DNA of 35,418 nt from an uncultured Ruminococcus sp. (GCA_900553885.1 USFD01000029.1:1-35418), one strand, 5' to 3'; shown: positions 16,162 to 24,704, numbered from the stretch's first letter. Notes: generated by a model not told the origin, from the sequence alone. A program made the numbers and translations.

Positions 16162-16551
16162 TTAGTTTTCTGTTTTTACTGTTCTGACTCTTCCGAAAAA
16201 ATAAATCAGATGACATACCCACACAATCGCAATGCAGATACGTCCCGCCGGAACGCTGCTCATCATAATAAATCCCGCACCCATTACAACGGTCACGGTT
16301 CCTGCAATGCGCAGCTTCGTTCCCATTGTCATGGCTCTCTGTTTCACAAAGCTGTCCAGATGTTTCTGATACAGCCCGGTTCCTGTAAACCAGTCGTGAA
16401 GCTTTCTCGAGCTTTTCGCAAAGCAGAACACAGTTGCCATATAGAAAGGCACTGTAGGCAGAATCGGCAGAACGATCCCTAAGGTGCCCAGTCCCAGACA
16501 GATAAATCCCAGCACAATCCAGAAGATCCGCAGCGGATTTTTCCTGTTCAT
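16162..16551 (-). CDS. YbaN/DUF454 inner-membrane protein, second copy
   Basis: 129 aa with the same pattern: LRIFWIVLGFICLGLGTLGI, VLPILPTVPFYMATVFCFAKSS, KLHDWFTGTGLYQKHLDSFV. GGAGG lies 10 nt before the ATG; another ATG closer to it opens an overlapping frame that I regard as a shadow. It follows the ATPase gene by about 107 bp and probably ends the main haem-uptake operon. Two YbaN proteins in one haem locus suggest a role in handling haem or its products in the membrane, but that is inference from context. Confidence 0.83.
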   Translation of the reverse strand: MNRKNPLRIFWIVLGFICLGLGTLGIVLPILPTVPFYMATVFCFAKSSRKLHDWFTGTGLYQKHLDSFVKQRAMTMGTKLRIAGTVTVVMGAGFIMMSSVPAGRICIAIVWVCHLIYFFGRVRTVKTEN

Positions 16552-16658
16552 CCTTCATTAACCTCCTTTTTCCTGCATCCCAAAGGAACGGCGGACAACT
16601 CCGGCAGAAATGGTATTTCTGCATTTCCCGGAGAAGCCGCCTGCCCCGGCCGTGCGCC

Positions 16659-17447
16659 TCATACAGTCAGCACAAATTTTTCTCCTTCTACTTCTGTTAC
16701 CCCAAGTGTGATTCCGTACAGTTCACGGATGCTTTCCGGCGTAATCATCTCGTCCGGAGCTCCCTCTGCCGCCACATGGCCGTCCTTCAGACCGATAATC
16801 CGGTCTGAATAGTGGATAGCCTGATTGATATCATGGAGCACCATAATAATGGTAATTCCGTATTCCCGGTTCAGCTTCCGCACCAGCTTCAGGATCTCGA
16901 TCTGATAGCGGATGTCCAGATACGTGGTCGGTTCATCCAGAAACAGAATCTTTGTATTCTGGGCAAGCGCCATGGCGATCCAGACTCTCTGCCGCTGGCC
17001 GCCGGAAAGACAGCTGATCTCCCGGTCCCTGTATTTTTCTGTATTGGTTACTTCCATTGCCCACCGGATCTGTCTCTCGTCCGCTTCACTGCGGCCCTGC
17101 ATCAGTTTCATATGAGGAGTTCTGCCGAAGGATACCAGACGCTCTGCCGTGATGTCGTCCGCCGAAGAGTTGTACTGGTGCACAATAGATACTTTTCTCG
17201 CAAATTCTTTCAGCGCAAGATTCTGAATATTCTTCCCCCGCAGGAAAATATTTCCTTTTCCCGGATAAAGATTCCGGGTCATCAGATTAAACAGCGTGGA
17301 TTTCCCGCATCCGTTTGCCCCCATGATCGTCGTAATCTTTCCTTCCTCTATCTGAAAAGAAGTATCCTTAAGCACCCAATTCTTTCCATAGGAAAAGGAC
17401 AGATTCCGCACTTCCATGGCAGGCTTCTTATTTCCTTCATGCTGCAT
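16659..17447 (-). CDS. Haem/iron-complex ABC transporter, ATP-binding protein (FecE type)
   Basis: A 262-aa importer ATPase. Walker A GANGCGKST, signature LSGGQRQRVWIAMAL, Walker B KILFLDEPTTYLD, switch His in VLHDINQA. This is the HtsC/BtuD/FecE class that energises import of haem, siderophores or B12. It overlaps the permease gene by 11 bp and has GGAGG at 10 nt. The neighbouring Shp and NEAT proteins make haem the likely cargo. Confidence 0.93.
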   Translation of the reverse strand: MQHEGNKKPAMEVRNLSFSYGKNWVLKDTSFQIEEGKITTIMGANGCGKSTLFNLMTRNLYPGKGNIFLRGKNIQNLALKEFARKVSIVHQYNSSADDITAERLVSFGRTPHMKLMQGRSEADERQIRWAMEVTNTEKYRDREISCLSGGQRQRVWIAMALAQNTKILFLDEPTTYLDIRYQIEILKLVRKLNREYGITIIMVLHDINQAIHYSDRIIGLKDGHVAAEGAPDEMITPESIRELYGITLGVTEVEGEKFVLTV

Positions 17448-18492
17448 ACTTCTTTGACCTCCTTAACAGAATAATAAAGAACGGGCCTCCGATCACACTC
17501 ATAATAATTGAGGCAGACACTTCGTAGGGCGCCGCCACCGTTCTGCCGATGGTATCTGCCAGCAGAAATGTAAAGGCGCCCGCCAGCATGGAAAAGGGTA
17601 CCAGCGCCCGGTGGTCGCTTCCCACAAGAATTCTTCCGATATGAGGCACGATCAGTCCCAGAAAACTGATGGCTCCCGCCACCGCTGTAGAAATACTGGC
17701 CAGCAGTACTGCAATCAGAGAAATCAGGATGCGCATCAGATTCACATTGACCCCCAGTCCTCTTGCCGTTTTATCCTCCAGAGACATCAGGTTGCATATT
17801 TTTGAAAAAAGAACTGCAAGAATCAGTCCCACGATTACATAAGGCAGAAGTGTCTGCACGTCCTCCCATGTCTTCTGGGTAATATTTCCCTCAACAATAG
17901 ACGCCACCCCGGAAGAATTTCCTCCGGTCATGGAGTTCAGGGCGTCCGAAAGGCCCGTAAACATGGCGTTCACCGCTACACCTGTCAGAATAATACGCAG
18001 GGGACTTAATCCGCCTTTCCAGGACAGGCTGTATACAAGAAAGAAGGCCAGAATTCCTCCCGCGAACGCGAACAGAGGCGTGAAAAAATAAAGAGACGGC
18101 AGAAAAGCCGTAACCAGCACCGCCACAAAACTGGCGCCGCCTGAAATTCCGATAATTCCCGGGTCTGCCAGAGGATTTTTCAGCACTGCCTGAAACAGCA
18201 CGCCGGAAACAGCCACCGCCGCTCCCGCGAACAGGGAAATGACGATCCGCGGGAACCGGAGATCATAGATTGCCGCCACATTTTCCATTCGCTCAATGAA
18301 CAGTCCCCGGAACAGTTCTCCCGGCGAAACCTGAAGACTTCCTATATTGACGGAAGCAAAGATCAGAACCGCCAGAAGCGCCGCCATGATCAGAAAGGAC
18401 AGGACCGCCCTGGCGTGCTTTCTTTTCTTCCGGATCTGATCCTGTCTGCAGGGCTCATCTCTTCCCTGCAGGCTTTCTCTTTCTTCCTTCAT
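17437..18492 (-). CDS. Haem/iron-complex ABC transporter permease (FecCD type)
   Basis: A 351-aa integral membrane permease of the FecCD/BtuC family with about ten helices. Typical motifs are DLRFPRIVISLFAGAAVAVSG, followed by LADPGIIGISGGASFVAV, and FLGLIVPHIGRILVGSDHR with ADTIGRT near the end. GGAGGG precedes the start. It probably works as a homodimer with the ATPase downstream and the lipoprotein upstream, all in one operon. Confidence 0.94.
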   Translation of the reverse strand: MKEERESLQGRDEPCRQDQIRKKRKHARAVLSFLIMAALLAVLIFASVNIGSLQVSPGELFRGLFIERMENVAAIYDLRFPRIVISLFAGAAVAVSGVLFQAVLKNPLADPGIIGISGGASFVAVLVTAFLPSLYFFTPLFAFAGGILAFFLVYSLSWKGGLSPLRIILTGVAVNAMFTGLSDALNSMTGGNSSGVASIVEGNITQKTWEDVQTLLPYVIVGLILAVLFSKICNLMSLEDKTARGLGVNVNLMRILISLIAVLLASISTAVAGAISFLGLIVPHIGRILVGSDHRALVPFSMLAGAFTFLLADTIGRTVAAPYEVSASIIMSVIGGPFFIILLRRSKKYAA

Positions 18493-18504
18493 GGTTTTCC
18501 CTCC

Positions 18505-19632
18505 TTACTTTGTAATCTCCTGCAGCGTTTCTTCGTCAATCTTTTCCGAGGCCTCGCTGTCTTCTGCCGCTTTCGCCGCATTCTCGCTGTTCTTCTGTGC
18601 CTGGGCCGCGTCTTCCTCTGTTTCCGGATAAAGCATGGGCTGCAGCTCCTCCAGAGCCTCCGGATAATTGAAATTGGCGCTCATGCCGAACAGCTCATAG
18701 GTCAGGTCATAAACCCTCCCCTCCTGCACCGCTGTGAAATGCTGCCAGATGTCGCTGGTCTGAAACTCTTCATCGAACATTTCGATTACCTGATCCGGGA
18801 GAGCATGGGCTGCCCGGAGGATCACATCCGGTTCTTTTGACTGCATATCTTCTGTATTGACAGTCAGGAACTCCTGGTCCGTTCCTGCATAAACATTCTC
18901 TCCGCCGGCCAGCTCCACAAGACTTCCCACATAGGAATTTTCCGTAGCAATGATATAGCTTCCGGGCAGTCCCATAAGAATCAGCACTTTCGGACTTTCC
19001 TTTCCTTCATTCCGGGTACTGTAGTCCTCATAAAATTCCGTGAACTCATCTGCCATTTCCCGGGCCTGCTCCTCCCGTCCGAAGATTTCTCCCAGTTCCT
19101 GAATGGAACGGTACATGCCGGGAACACTTCTTAAATTCAGAAATGCCCAGTCTGTATCAATGGCCTCATATTTGGGCTGAAGATCGGACTGCAGACTTGC
19201 CGGACTCAGGATCCAGTCCGGATCAAGAGACGCCACGACCTCCATATCCGGGCTCATGGAAGTACCCACTTCTTCCACTTCCGCATACCGCTCCGGCAGA
19301 TTGGAAATGGAGCTGGAGCACACACCCACCAGATCCAGTTCCAGCCGGTCACAGATCTCTGCGGTTGCCGGTGACGTAGCGATAATCCGGGGCTCTCCCT
19401 CCATAGCGGCCACCTTCGCCTTTGCCGCCTCTACCGCCGCTTTTTCCTCCGGATCCGTAATCTCCAGAAGCGTCTGCGCACTTTCCGCCGGATTCCCGGA
19501 ACCGTCCCCGGTCTGCCCGGAAGCACCTCCGCTCTGATCCACACATCCCGCAAGGAGACCGCAGGCCAGAGCCGTGCACGCCAGGGCTTTGCAGATTCTG
19601 TTTTTTTCTTCTGTAATCCTAATCTTCATCAT
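18505..19632 (-). CDS. Haem/iron-complex substrate-binding lipoprotein (HtsA/SiaA-like)
   Basis: About 375 aa. A lipoprotein signal peptide with lipobox LLAGC is followed by a Gly/Ser linker and a class III binding-protein fold (RIIATSPATAEICDRLELDLVGV, then PDWILSPASLQ and PKVLILMGLPGSY). The C-terminus has an unusual Ala/Glu-rich helical tail (AAQAQKNSENAAKAAEDSEA). The gene overlaps the end of the Shp gene; GGAGG inside that gene lies 8 nt before the ATG at 19632, preferred to another ATG two codons upstream. This tight coupling of Shp and binding protein mirrors the streptococcal Shp-to-HtsA haem relay. The haem ligands cannot be fixed from sequence alone. Confidence 0.9.
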   Translation of the reverse strand: MMKIRITEEKNRICKALACTALACGLLAGCVDQSGGASGQTGDGSGNPAESAQTLLEITDPEEKAAVEAAKAKVAAMEGEPRIIATSPATAEICDRLELDLVGVCSSSISNLPERYAEVEEVGTSMSPDMEVVASLDPDWILSPASLQSDLQPKYEAIDTDWAFLNLRSVPGMYRSIQELGEIFGREEQAREMADEFTEFYEDYSTRNEGKESPKVLILMGLPGSYIIATENSYVGSLVELAGGENVYAGTDQEFLTVNTEDMQSKEPDVILRAAHALPDQVIEMFDEEFQTSDIWQHFTAVQEGRVYDLTYELFGMSANFNYPEALEELQPMLYPETEEDAAQAQKNSENAAKAAEDSEASEKIDEETLQEITK

Positions 19633-20638
19633 CGTCATATCCTCCGCCCCATCTCCGCCAGTTTTTCCGGAAGAAATATACGATCAGAGCCGCTGCTCCC
19701 ATCAGAATCAGGCCGGATATGGTAACCGCCGCCCCAACGGCAAACGGTCCGTTTCCGCCGGATCCGCTGTCTGTCTCTGAAGCAGAAGCCTGCTCTTCCG
19801 TAGACAGACTTAATCCCTGAGCGTCATTCAGCTCCGTATCTGCAGCGCTGTCCCCGGAGGGCGCTGCCGCCTCTTCAATGGAGCTGGACAACGCCGGAGC
19901 TTCCCCTGTATCTTCTTCTGAAGTCTGGCTGTCCTCAGAACTGGAAGAACTTAAGCTGCCGCCCTGCAGGGAAGATCCTGCTGTGCCGGTTCCTGTATTT
20001 CCGCTGCCGGTATCTGTACTGCCGCTGCCGGATCCGCCGGAACTCCCTGAACTGCCGCCGGATGTACTGCTGCCGGAAGCGGAAGTTACAATTGTTGCAT
20101 TCATATCCGTACTGTTTCCCGCGGTATAATCACTGGGATAGAGATAAAAGATTACGTCTCTTCCCATCGGCTCTACATACATGGACCCCCGGACCACGCA
20201 GTTCTCGCTTGGCACCTGAATGCAGATATCTGCCGTTGCTCCATTACTGTCTGTTCCGTTTCCCGTTACACCCAGCGCCGGAGTGGACCAGCCGGAATCC
20301 CCCACATTCTGCACCCAGAAACTGTGCCCGGAAGTATAGTCCATCAGACTCATGCGGATCGTCAGATAATATTCTCCGCTGTCTGTCAGCTCCAGAATCC
20401 CTGTGGTATAGACGGCTCCGTCCACCATGCCCTGTCCGGTGGCGTAAGACGCCTCCCCGCCGGAATCCTCGATCACTCCGGTAACCGGATGCGCGTAGCA
20501 GGGATGAATCACGCAGGTATACACACTGCCGCCGGCCGCCTTTACCGGAAGCGGCTCTGCTCCTGCGCCCGTAACGGCAAGCAGCAGAGCCGCCAGCAGC
20601 CCGGCAAACACTTTTTTCATTCTTTTTCCTGTTTTCAT
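19619..20638 (-). CDS. Shp-type haem-binding surface protein
   Basis: 339 aa: signal peptide (1-35), Shp haem-binding domain (about 38-188), a long Ser/Gly/Thr/Glu spacer (189-298), one membrane helix (299-323) and a charged cytosolic tail ending in acidic residues. Key parts of the domain are YTCVIHPCYAHPVTG, IEDSGGEASYATGQGMVDG, RMSLMDYTSGHSF, NGTDSNGATADICIQVPSE and RGSMYVEPMGRDVIFYLYP. In streptococcal Shp two methionines bind haem; the candidates here are Met71 and Met153 or Met158. It should receive haem from NEAT proteins and hand it to the lipoprotein encoded next. AGGAG lies 6 nt before the ATG. Confidence 0.9.
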   Translation of the reverse strand: MKTGKRMKKVFAGLLAALLLAVTGAGAEPLPVKAAGGSVYTCVIHPCYAHPVTGVIEDSGGEASYATGQGMVDGAVYTTGILELTDSGEYYLTIRMSLMDYTSGHSFWVQNVGDSGWSTPALGVTGNGTDSNGATADICIQVPSENCVVRGSMYVEPMGRDVIFYLYPSDYTAGNSTDMNATIVTSASGSSTSGGSSGSSGGSGSGSTDTGSGNTGTGTAGSSLQGGSLSSSSSEDSQTSEEDTGEAPALSSSIEEAAAPSGDSAADTELNDAQGLSLSTEEQASASETDSGSGGNGPFAVGAAVTISGLILMGAAALIVYFFRKNWRRWGGGYDDDED

Positions 20639-20662
20639 CCGTTTCTCCTGTCTTCTGTCTGA

Positions 20663-20699
20663 ATAATCAGGCGGATATTCCCGATCCGCCCCGCTGCCT
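20663..20699 (-). repeat. Dispersed intergenic hairpin repeat, copy A
   Basis: A 37-nt sequence lying between the NEAT and Shp genes. Its core is a GGCGGA/TCCGCC stem (plus strand 20670-20675 with 20685-20690). A second copy lies at 34059-34094, within the metal-ATPase operon, with about 31 matching positions. Its flanks, ATAA on one side and GCTGCCT on the other, are conserved as well as the stem. Confidence 0.7.
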
Positions 20700-20710
20700 C
20701 CTCATAACCG

Positions 20711-20743
20711 GAAAGGAGCCGCATACTCTCCGCAGCTCCTTCC
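20711..20743 (-). other. Intergenic hairpin between NEAT and Shp genes
   Basis: GGAAGGAGC can pair with GCTCCTTTCC across a 15-nt loop (core arms 20713-20719 and 20735-20741). No T run follows, so it is more likely an RNA-stability or processing element than a terminator. Confidence 0.4.
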
Positions 20744-20757
20744 CGCTCTAAAAGGGG

Positions 20758-23031
20758 CTATCTGCTTTCCTTCTTCCCCCGTCTCTTTTCCAGGATTCCG
20801 GCTCCAAGAACCCCGCATCCGATCACAAGCAGGGCTGCCCATCCTCTGATATCCTCTGACGTATCGCCGGTCTTTACACTGGAAGCAGAGGACAGACCGC
20901 TGCCCAGAGAAGAACCGCCCAGTGAACTGCCGCCCAGTGAATTTCCTCCAAGGGATGCCCCTCCCAGAGTGCTGCCGCCCGGGAGACCCGAGCCGCCGTC
21001 TAATCCGCTGCCGCCGTTCAGGCCGCTGCTGTCATCATCACCGTCATCCTGGTTTCCGTTTCCGGGCTCATTATCATCTGTGAAGGCCGGGTCATCTTCT
21101 TCTGCCGCTTCCAGAGTGTCCCAGTCAAGGGCCAGGAATACCGGCTGTGTCCCCACGCCTTCCGCGATGGATTCCATAATCGGCACAAATACCTGGAGCG
21201 GCGCATAACCGTCTTCCAGAGCTTCCGGAATCAGTTCAAACGTCACCTGATCCGGATAATCTGTGCCATAGTCGTCACTGACCCTTGTGCCGTCTTCATT
21301 CAGCTGGTAGGACTCCACCACTGCGTCTGCCAGCTCTCCCGCCAGATTGCCGTACTGATCCTGGGTATAGCCGGTGAGGAAGTACTTCAGGCCTCCAAGA
21401 TAACCCAGCTGCCCGCTGATATTCAGACCCTTCAGATCCAGGGTAATATAATACTTTCCATCTCTTACCGTCAGCTTTATGGTATGGTTAATCGCATTGT
21501 CAGACATGGAAAGGGTGGTCTTATCTGTCTTCACCATTCTGCCGGTTATGGAATAGACGCCGTCTTCCAGATTATAAATATCCAGTCCGCCGCTTCCCGG
21601 GTCGTCCGGATCTTCTGTTTCTCCCGGATTGTCCGGATCCTCTGTACCTCCCGGACTGTCCGGATCCCCGGTGTTCCCCGGATCATCCGGATCCGTACCG
21701 CCGTCCCCGCATGTTATGGTAAAGGTAGTAACGCCTGTATAATTTCCCGGAGCCGCGGCAGCCACATCCTTCCCGGATATGATAATTCTTCCGTAAAGCG
21801 CGGTTTCCCCTGAATCGCTTCCCTTACTCTCTGTCCCATCTGCCTGAAAAGACTGGGTGCCGAAATCATTGGCAAAGGCCAGCTCATTGTCTCCGCTGTA
21901 CAAAAGCCCGCCCTCCGGTGCGCTGACCGTCACGGTTCCGTTTCTGTTTTCCGTGGATACCCGGATCTCATATTCCTGTATATTATCGGAAACCGCAGTC
22001 AGTTTTCCCATAGAAAGGGAAGAGGGAACTGACACAATACAGGAGGGAGAGGATGTTTCTTCCTCGATATCCGCCGAGATTTCCATATCCTTTTCTTCAG
22101 TGCTTTCATCCCCGTCTGTTCCTGTTTCCTGCTTTTTCAGCGTATCCCAGTACACTGTTACAATCGTCTTTACGCTGAACCTGCCGTTTTCAAACAGAAT
22201 CCCGCTGATCTCGCCGTTCAGATTACTCATAGCCGGCACATAGATATAAGTATTGTTGTAATAATACTGACTCAGCCCGGTCAGAGGGAATGACACATCC
22301 GTTACCACTGTGTATCCGTTTCTTTCCTCAGTGCTGTAATCCACTCCGTCCATGGTCAGTTCCTGTTCCGGATCGTTGTCTGTGTAATATCCGTTGAACC
22401 CGAGAATATACATAGGCTCCTGATCGGTCCCTGACACCATCCGGTAGGACAGGCGCATCTGCCCGTCTTCCTCTACCGTAAGCACGGCATCCGCCGTCTC
22501 CGTCTGCACCAGGCTGTGGTCTACCACATCACTGCGGACTGCTGCGGTCACATCATAAGTTCCCGGTTCCGGCGTTTCCGACGGCACAGCGGGCGCACTG
22601 CTGTCAGACAGATCCAGTCCCAGTGCGTCCGCCACCGCTTCCTTAATTCCGTTGGAGGAATATGTGGCGCCGGACACTGCGTCAATCTCTTTCAGGCTGT
22701 CCGTATCCGTATCTTCAAGCCCCAGAAAACTTCCTGCCATGCCCTCAATGGCAGAGGCAAGTTTCGTCTTGTTGACTTCCGCGTAAGTTCCCCCGAAGTT
22801 GGCTCCTGTAATTGTAATATCCGTAATCTTTCCGTCTGTTACCGTTACGTCTGCGTCAATATCATATTCACCGAACTGGTCAATATGGAACGTACCGCTC
22901 TTTGTATAGGAACCGGCCCTTTCCTCTGCAGTCCCGCTTTCCGCCTGCACGGCCGGGCCGGCCGGAACTGCTGCCAGAATCCCTGCCAGAAGCAGAAGAC
23001 CCCATCTTTTCTTTCCTCTTTTTCTTCCCAT
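20758..23031 (-). CDS. Cell-wall NEAT-like haem protein with N-terminal FMN-binding domain
   Basis: 757 aa, start ATG 23031 (GGAGG at 5 nt; an in-frame TTG upstream is rejected). Order of parts: signal peptide to VQA (30); FMN-binding domain (about 45-140) with SGATYSS, whose Thr123 is the expected attachment site for covalent FMN; NEAT-like domain (about 156-300); beta-sandwich domain (about 318-442) closely related to the end of the next protein upstream; Asp/Pro/Gly linker (447-482); NEAT-like domain (about 488-645, LSMSDNAINHTIKLTV, ISGQLGYLGGLKY); Asp/Gly and Gly-Gly-Ser-Leu repeats (650-720); sorting-like SVKTGDTS (718-725), membrane helix and basic tail. It likely captures haem at the wall, while the flavin domain could pass electrons to haem iron. 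It would need an ApbE flavin transferase encoded elsewhere. Confidence 0.88.
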   Translation of the reverse strand: MGRKRGKKRWGLLLLAGILAAVPAGPAVQAESGTAEERAGSYTKSGTFHIDQFGEYDIDADVTVTDGKITDITITGANFGGTYAEVNKTKLASAIEGMAGSFLGLEDTDTDSLKEIDAVSGATYSSNGIKEAVADALGLDLSDSSAPAVPSETPEPGTYDVTAAVRSDVVDHSLVQTETADAVLTVEEDGQMRLSYRMVSGTDQEPMYILGFNGYYTDNDPEQELTMDGVDYSTEERNGYTVVTDVSFPLTGLSQYYYNNTYIYVPAMSNLNGEISGILFENGRFSVKTIVTVYWDTLKKQETGTDGDESTEEKDMEISADIEEETSSPSCIVSVPSSLSMGKLTAVSDNIQEYEIRVSTENRNGTVTVSAPEGGLLYSGDNELAFANDFGTQSFQADGTESKGSDSGETALYGRIIISGKDVAAAAPGNYTGVTTFTITCGDGGTDPDDPGNTGDPDSPGGTEDPDNPGETEDPDDPGSGGLDIYNLEDGVYSITGRMVKTDKTTLSMSDNAINHTIKLTVRDGKYYITLDLKGLNISGQLGYLGGLKYFLTGYTQDQYGNLAGELADAVVESYQLNEDGTRVSDDYGTDYPDQVTFELIPEALEDGYAPLQVFVPIMESIAEGVGTQPVFLALDWDTLEAAEEDDPAFTDDNEPGNGNQDDGDDDSSGLNGGSGLDGGSGLPGGSTLGGASLGGNSLGGSSLGGSSLGSGLSSASSVKTGDTSEDIRGWAALLVIGCGVLGAGILEKRRGKKESR
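20872..20994 (-). repeat. Coding repeat, Gly-Gly-Ser-Leu units
   Basis: Within the NEAT protein, residues about 680-720 consist of short degenerate units such as GGSSLGG, GGNSLGG and GGASLGG. These form a flexible spacer ahead of the wall anchor. Such repeats may vary in number between strains. Confidence 0.75.
21586..21693 (-). repeat. Coding repeat, Asp-Pro-Asp/Gly linker
   Basis: Residues about 447-482 of the NEAT protein are degenerate units of the type DPDDPGNTG, DPDSPGGTE and DPDNPGETE. They form an acidic, proline-rich linker between domains. Confidence 0.75.
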
Positions 23032-23126
23032 CGTTTCCTCCGTCAACCAGCGTCATCCCCGGAAAAACAGGAATCCTCACGGACAGACTGCCTGAGGATT
23101 CCTGATTCTGATACTGACGCTTTTTC

Positions 23127-24068
23127 TTATTCTGCTGCGTATGTAATGGAGAATGTTGTTGTGCCTGTGTAATTTCCTGCTGCCGCAGCCTTTACATCCT
23201 CAGCGGACACGCTGATCTTTCCGCTCAGCTTTGTTCCTGCTGTGTCGTCATTTACTGTCTGTGTGCCGAAGCTGTTGGCAAATGCCAGCGAATTGTCTCC
23301 GCTTGTCAGGCTGCCCTCTCCGGGAGCTGTCACAGACAGCGTGCCGTTCAGATCAGAAGCTTTCACGTCCACCGCATATACCATTGCGTTATTCTGCTCA
23401 GCGCTCAGTGTTCCCATTGCGACAGAGGAAGGAACGGTTACCGTATAGGACGGTGCGGAAACTGTCTCTTCAACATCTGCCGTAATCTGCATATCCTGGG
23501 TATCCTCATCCGGTGTCTGTGTTCCGCCGGCAGACTGCAGATCTGTTACCTGTACGAAGAAGTTCTGAGTAGAATTCATTACTACATTCACATATGCGCT
23601 TGCGGATACAGTTCCTGCCTCCAGGTCATCCACCGCATCCCGGGGAAGAGTAACTGTAAGTACCTGCGTGGGAAGAACATCTCCTGCGTTCACGCCGAAC
23701 AGAGCTGCCGTAGTATCAAATTCCTTTTCCGGTTTTGTGGTAATATCAGATTCCGCCTCATACTTTGTTCCGTCTACTGTAAATACTACATCCAGAACTG
23801 TTCCGTCTGTTCCCTGATCCGGGAACGCGGGAATCGGATAAGCCACGTAGAATGTCAGTTCCGCCTCCGTATCTGTAAGGGTCAGATCTGCCTCATGCAC
23901 AAAAATCGGATCACACATACTGTTGTTTCCCGAGCCGTTGGCATTCAGGAAATGAATCTCTCCCGTATAGTCTCCGTTGGCCGGCTCCGCCGCGAACGCG
24001 GTGCCGCACATCATTGTTGTCATCATTGCTGCCGCCAGGGCGCCTGATAATAATTTCTTCAGTCCCAT
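23127..24068 (-). CDS. Secreted NEAT-like protein, candidate hemophore
   Basis: 313 aa with a signal peptide ending AFA (26) and no membrane helix or sorting signal, so it should be released or held non-covalently. The first domain (about 30-175: DYTGEIHFLNANGSGNNSMC, LTFYVAYPIPAF, VFTVDGTKYEAE, ASAYVNVVMNS) has a NEAT-like layout. The second (about 190-313: ITADVEETVSAPSYTVTVPS, SLAFANSFGTQTV, GNYTGTTTFSITY) is closely related to the middle domain of the 757-aa protein encoded downstream. The start has GGGAG at 8 nt. By analogy with IsdX-type proteins it may collect haem and pass it to the wall protein; direct haem binding is not shown. Confidence 0.8.
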   Translation of the reverse strand: MGLKKLLSGALAAAMMTTMMCGTAFAAEPANGDYTGEIHFLNANGSGNNSMCDPIFVHEADLTLTDTEAELTFYVAYPIPAFPDQGTDGTVLDVVFTVDGTKYEAESDITTKPEKEFDTTAALFGVNAGDVLPTQVLTVTLPRDAVDDLEAGTVSASAYVNVVMNSTQNFFVQVTDLQSAGGTQTPDEDTQDMQITADVEETVSAPSYTVTVPSSVAMGTLSAEQNNAMVYAVDVKASDLNGTLSVTAPGEGSLTSGDNSLAFANSFGTQTVNDDTAGTKLSGKISVSAEDVKAAAAGNYTGTTTFSITYAAE

Positions 24069-24132
24069 AACTGATTCTCCCTTCTATGGTTTGGTTTGTT
24101 TTATTTATGTTAAGCGCCGCCGCGCCGTAACA

Positions 24133-24615
24133 TCATTCTTTTACCACAAGCGTACAGTTTACTTCCGCCCCGTTTCTGGGTGTCATGTCCTCATCCGCGG
24201 TGAACGTGTCATATTTTACCGTCAGCGGATACTCGCCTGCCTCCATTGCTTTTTCAAGAGTAATTTCATACAGATGCTGTCCCGGTCTGATCAGTTTTGA
24301 CGTATATATCGTCTCATCTGTATCCGGAAGGTAAAAAGAAATCTGAAAATACACTTCATTTTCCTCCGGATTCATCAGCTCCACTGAGACATCCGTCTTC
24401 CCCGCAGGAATGGTAATGGATTTATAGCCCGGTATCTGAATCCCCGCAGATACGCCGCCGGCCTGATCCTCCTTATCCGGCTTTTCCTGATCTTCCTCAA
24501 ATTCCGCATCATAATTTGTAACTTCTTTCGGTCTTGTGTGCAGATACATCGCCGCGGCGCCCGTCACAAGTATGAGAATTACAATCAGTAGGATAATCTT
24601 CTTTTTTCGATTCAT
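24133..24615 (-). CDS. Membrane-anchored extracytoplasmic protein
   Basis: 160 aa: a single N-terminal membrane helix (IILLIVILILVTGAAAMYL), an acidic spacer (YDAEFEEDQEKPDKEDQ) and a beta-rich outer domain (IQIPGYKSITIPAGKTDVSV, FQISFYLPDTDETIYTSKLI, GQHLYEITL). I know similar proteins beside surface-protein genes in Clostridia but no function. It is the first gene of the haem operon, just after two copies of the GTTAG-N6-CTAAC operator, with GGAG 9 nt before the ATG. A chaperone or anchoring role for the secreted NEAT-like protein encoded next is a reasonable guess. Confidence 0.78.
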   Translation of the reverse strand: MNRKKKIILLIVILILVTGAAAMYLHTRPKEVTNYDAEFEEDQEKPDKEDQAGGVSAGIQIPGYKSITIPAGKTDVSVELMNPEENEVYFQISFYLPDTDETIYTSKLIRPGQHLYEITLEKAMEAGEYPLTVKYDTFTADEDMTPRNGAEVNCTLVVKE

Positions 24616-24641
24616 GTTTTTCAGCTCCGGTTCACTTTTTA

Positions 24642-24657
24642 GTTAGTTTACACTAAC
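24642..24657. promoter_or_regulatory. GTTAG-N6-CTAAC operator, second site of the haem operon
   Basis: GTTAGTTTACACTAAC on the plus strand, lying in the leader 27 bp before the first gene of the haem operon. On the minus strand it extends to GGTTAG-N6-CTAACT, the form also seen at 8117, 16062 and 25602. Confidence 0.8.
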
Positions 24658-24704
24658 CCATGCAGTAAAAATTAACCCACGCGAATCTTTTTCACAACGC
24701 GCGA

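Noticed and set aside
16088..16624. 178-codon frame overlapping the second YbaN gene
   Set aside because: The YbaN frame matches a known family; the other frame has no recognisable content.
20872..21693. Tandem-looking repeats as a possible CRISPR or minisatellite array
   Set aside because: They are in-frame degenerate codons for Gly-Gly-Ser-Leu and Asp-Pro-Asp linkers, without uniform repeats and spacers.
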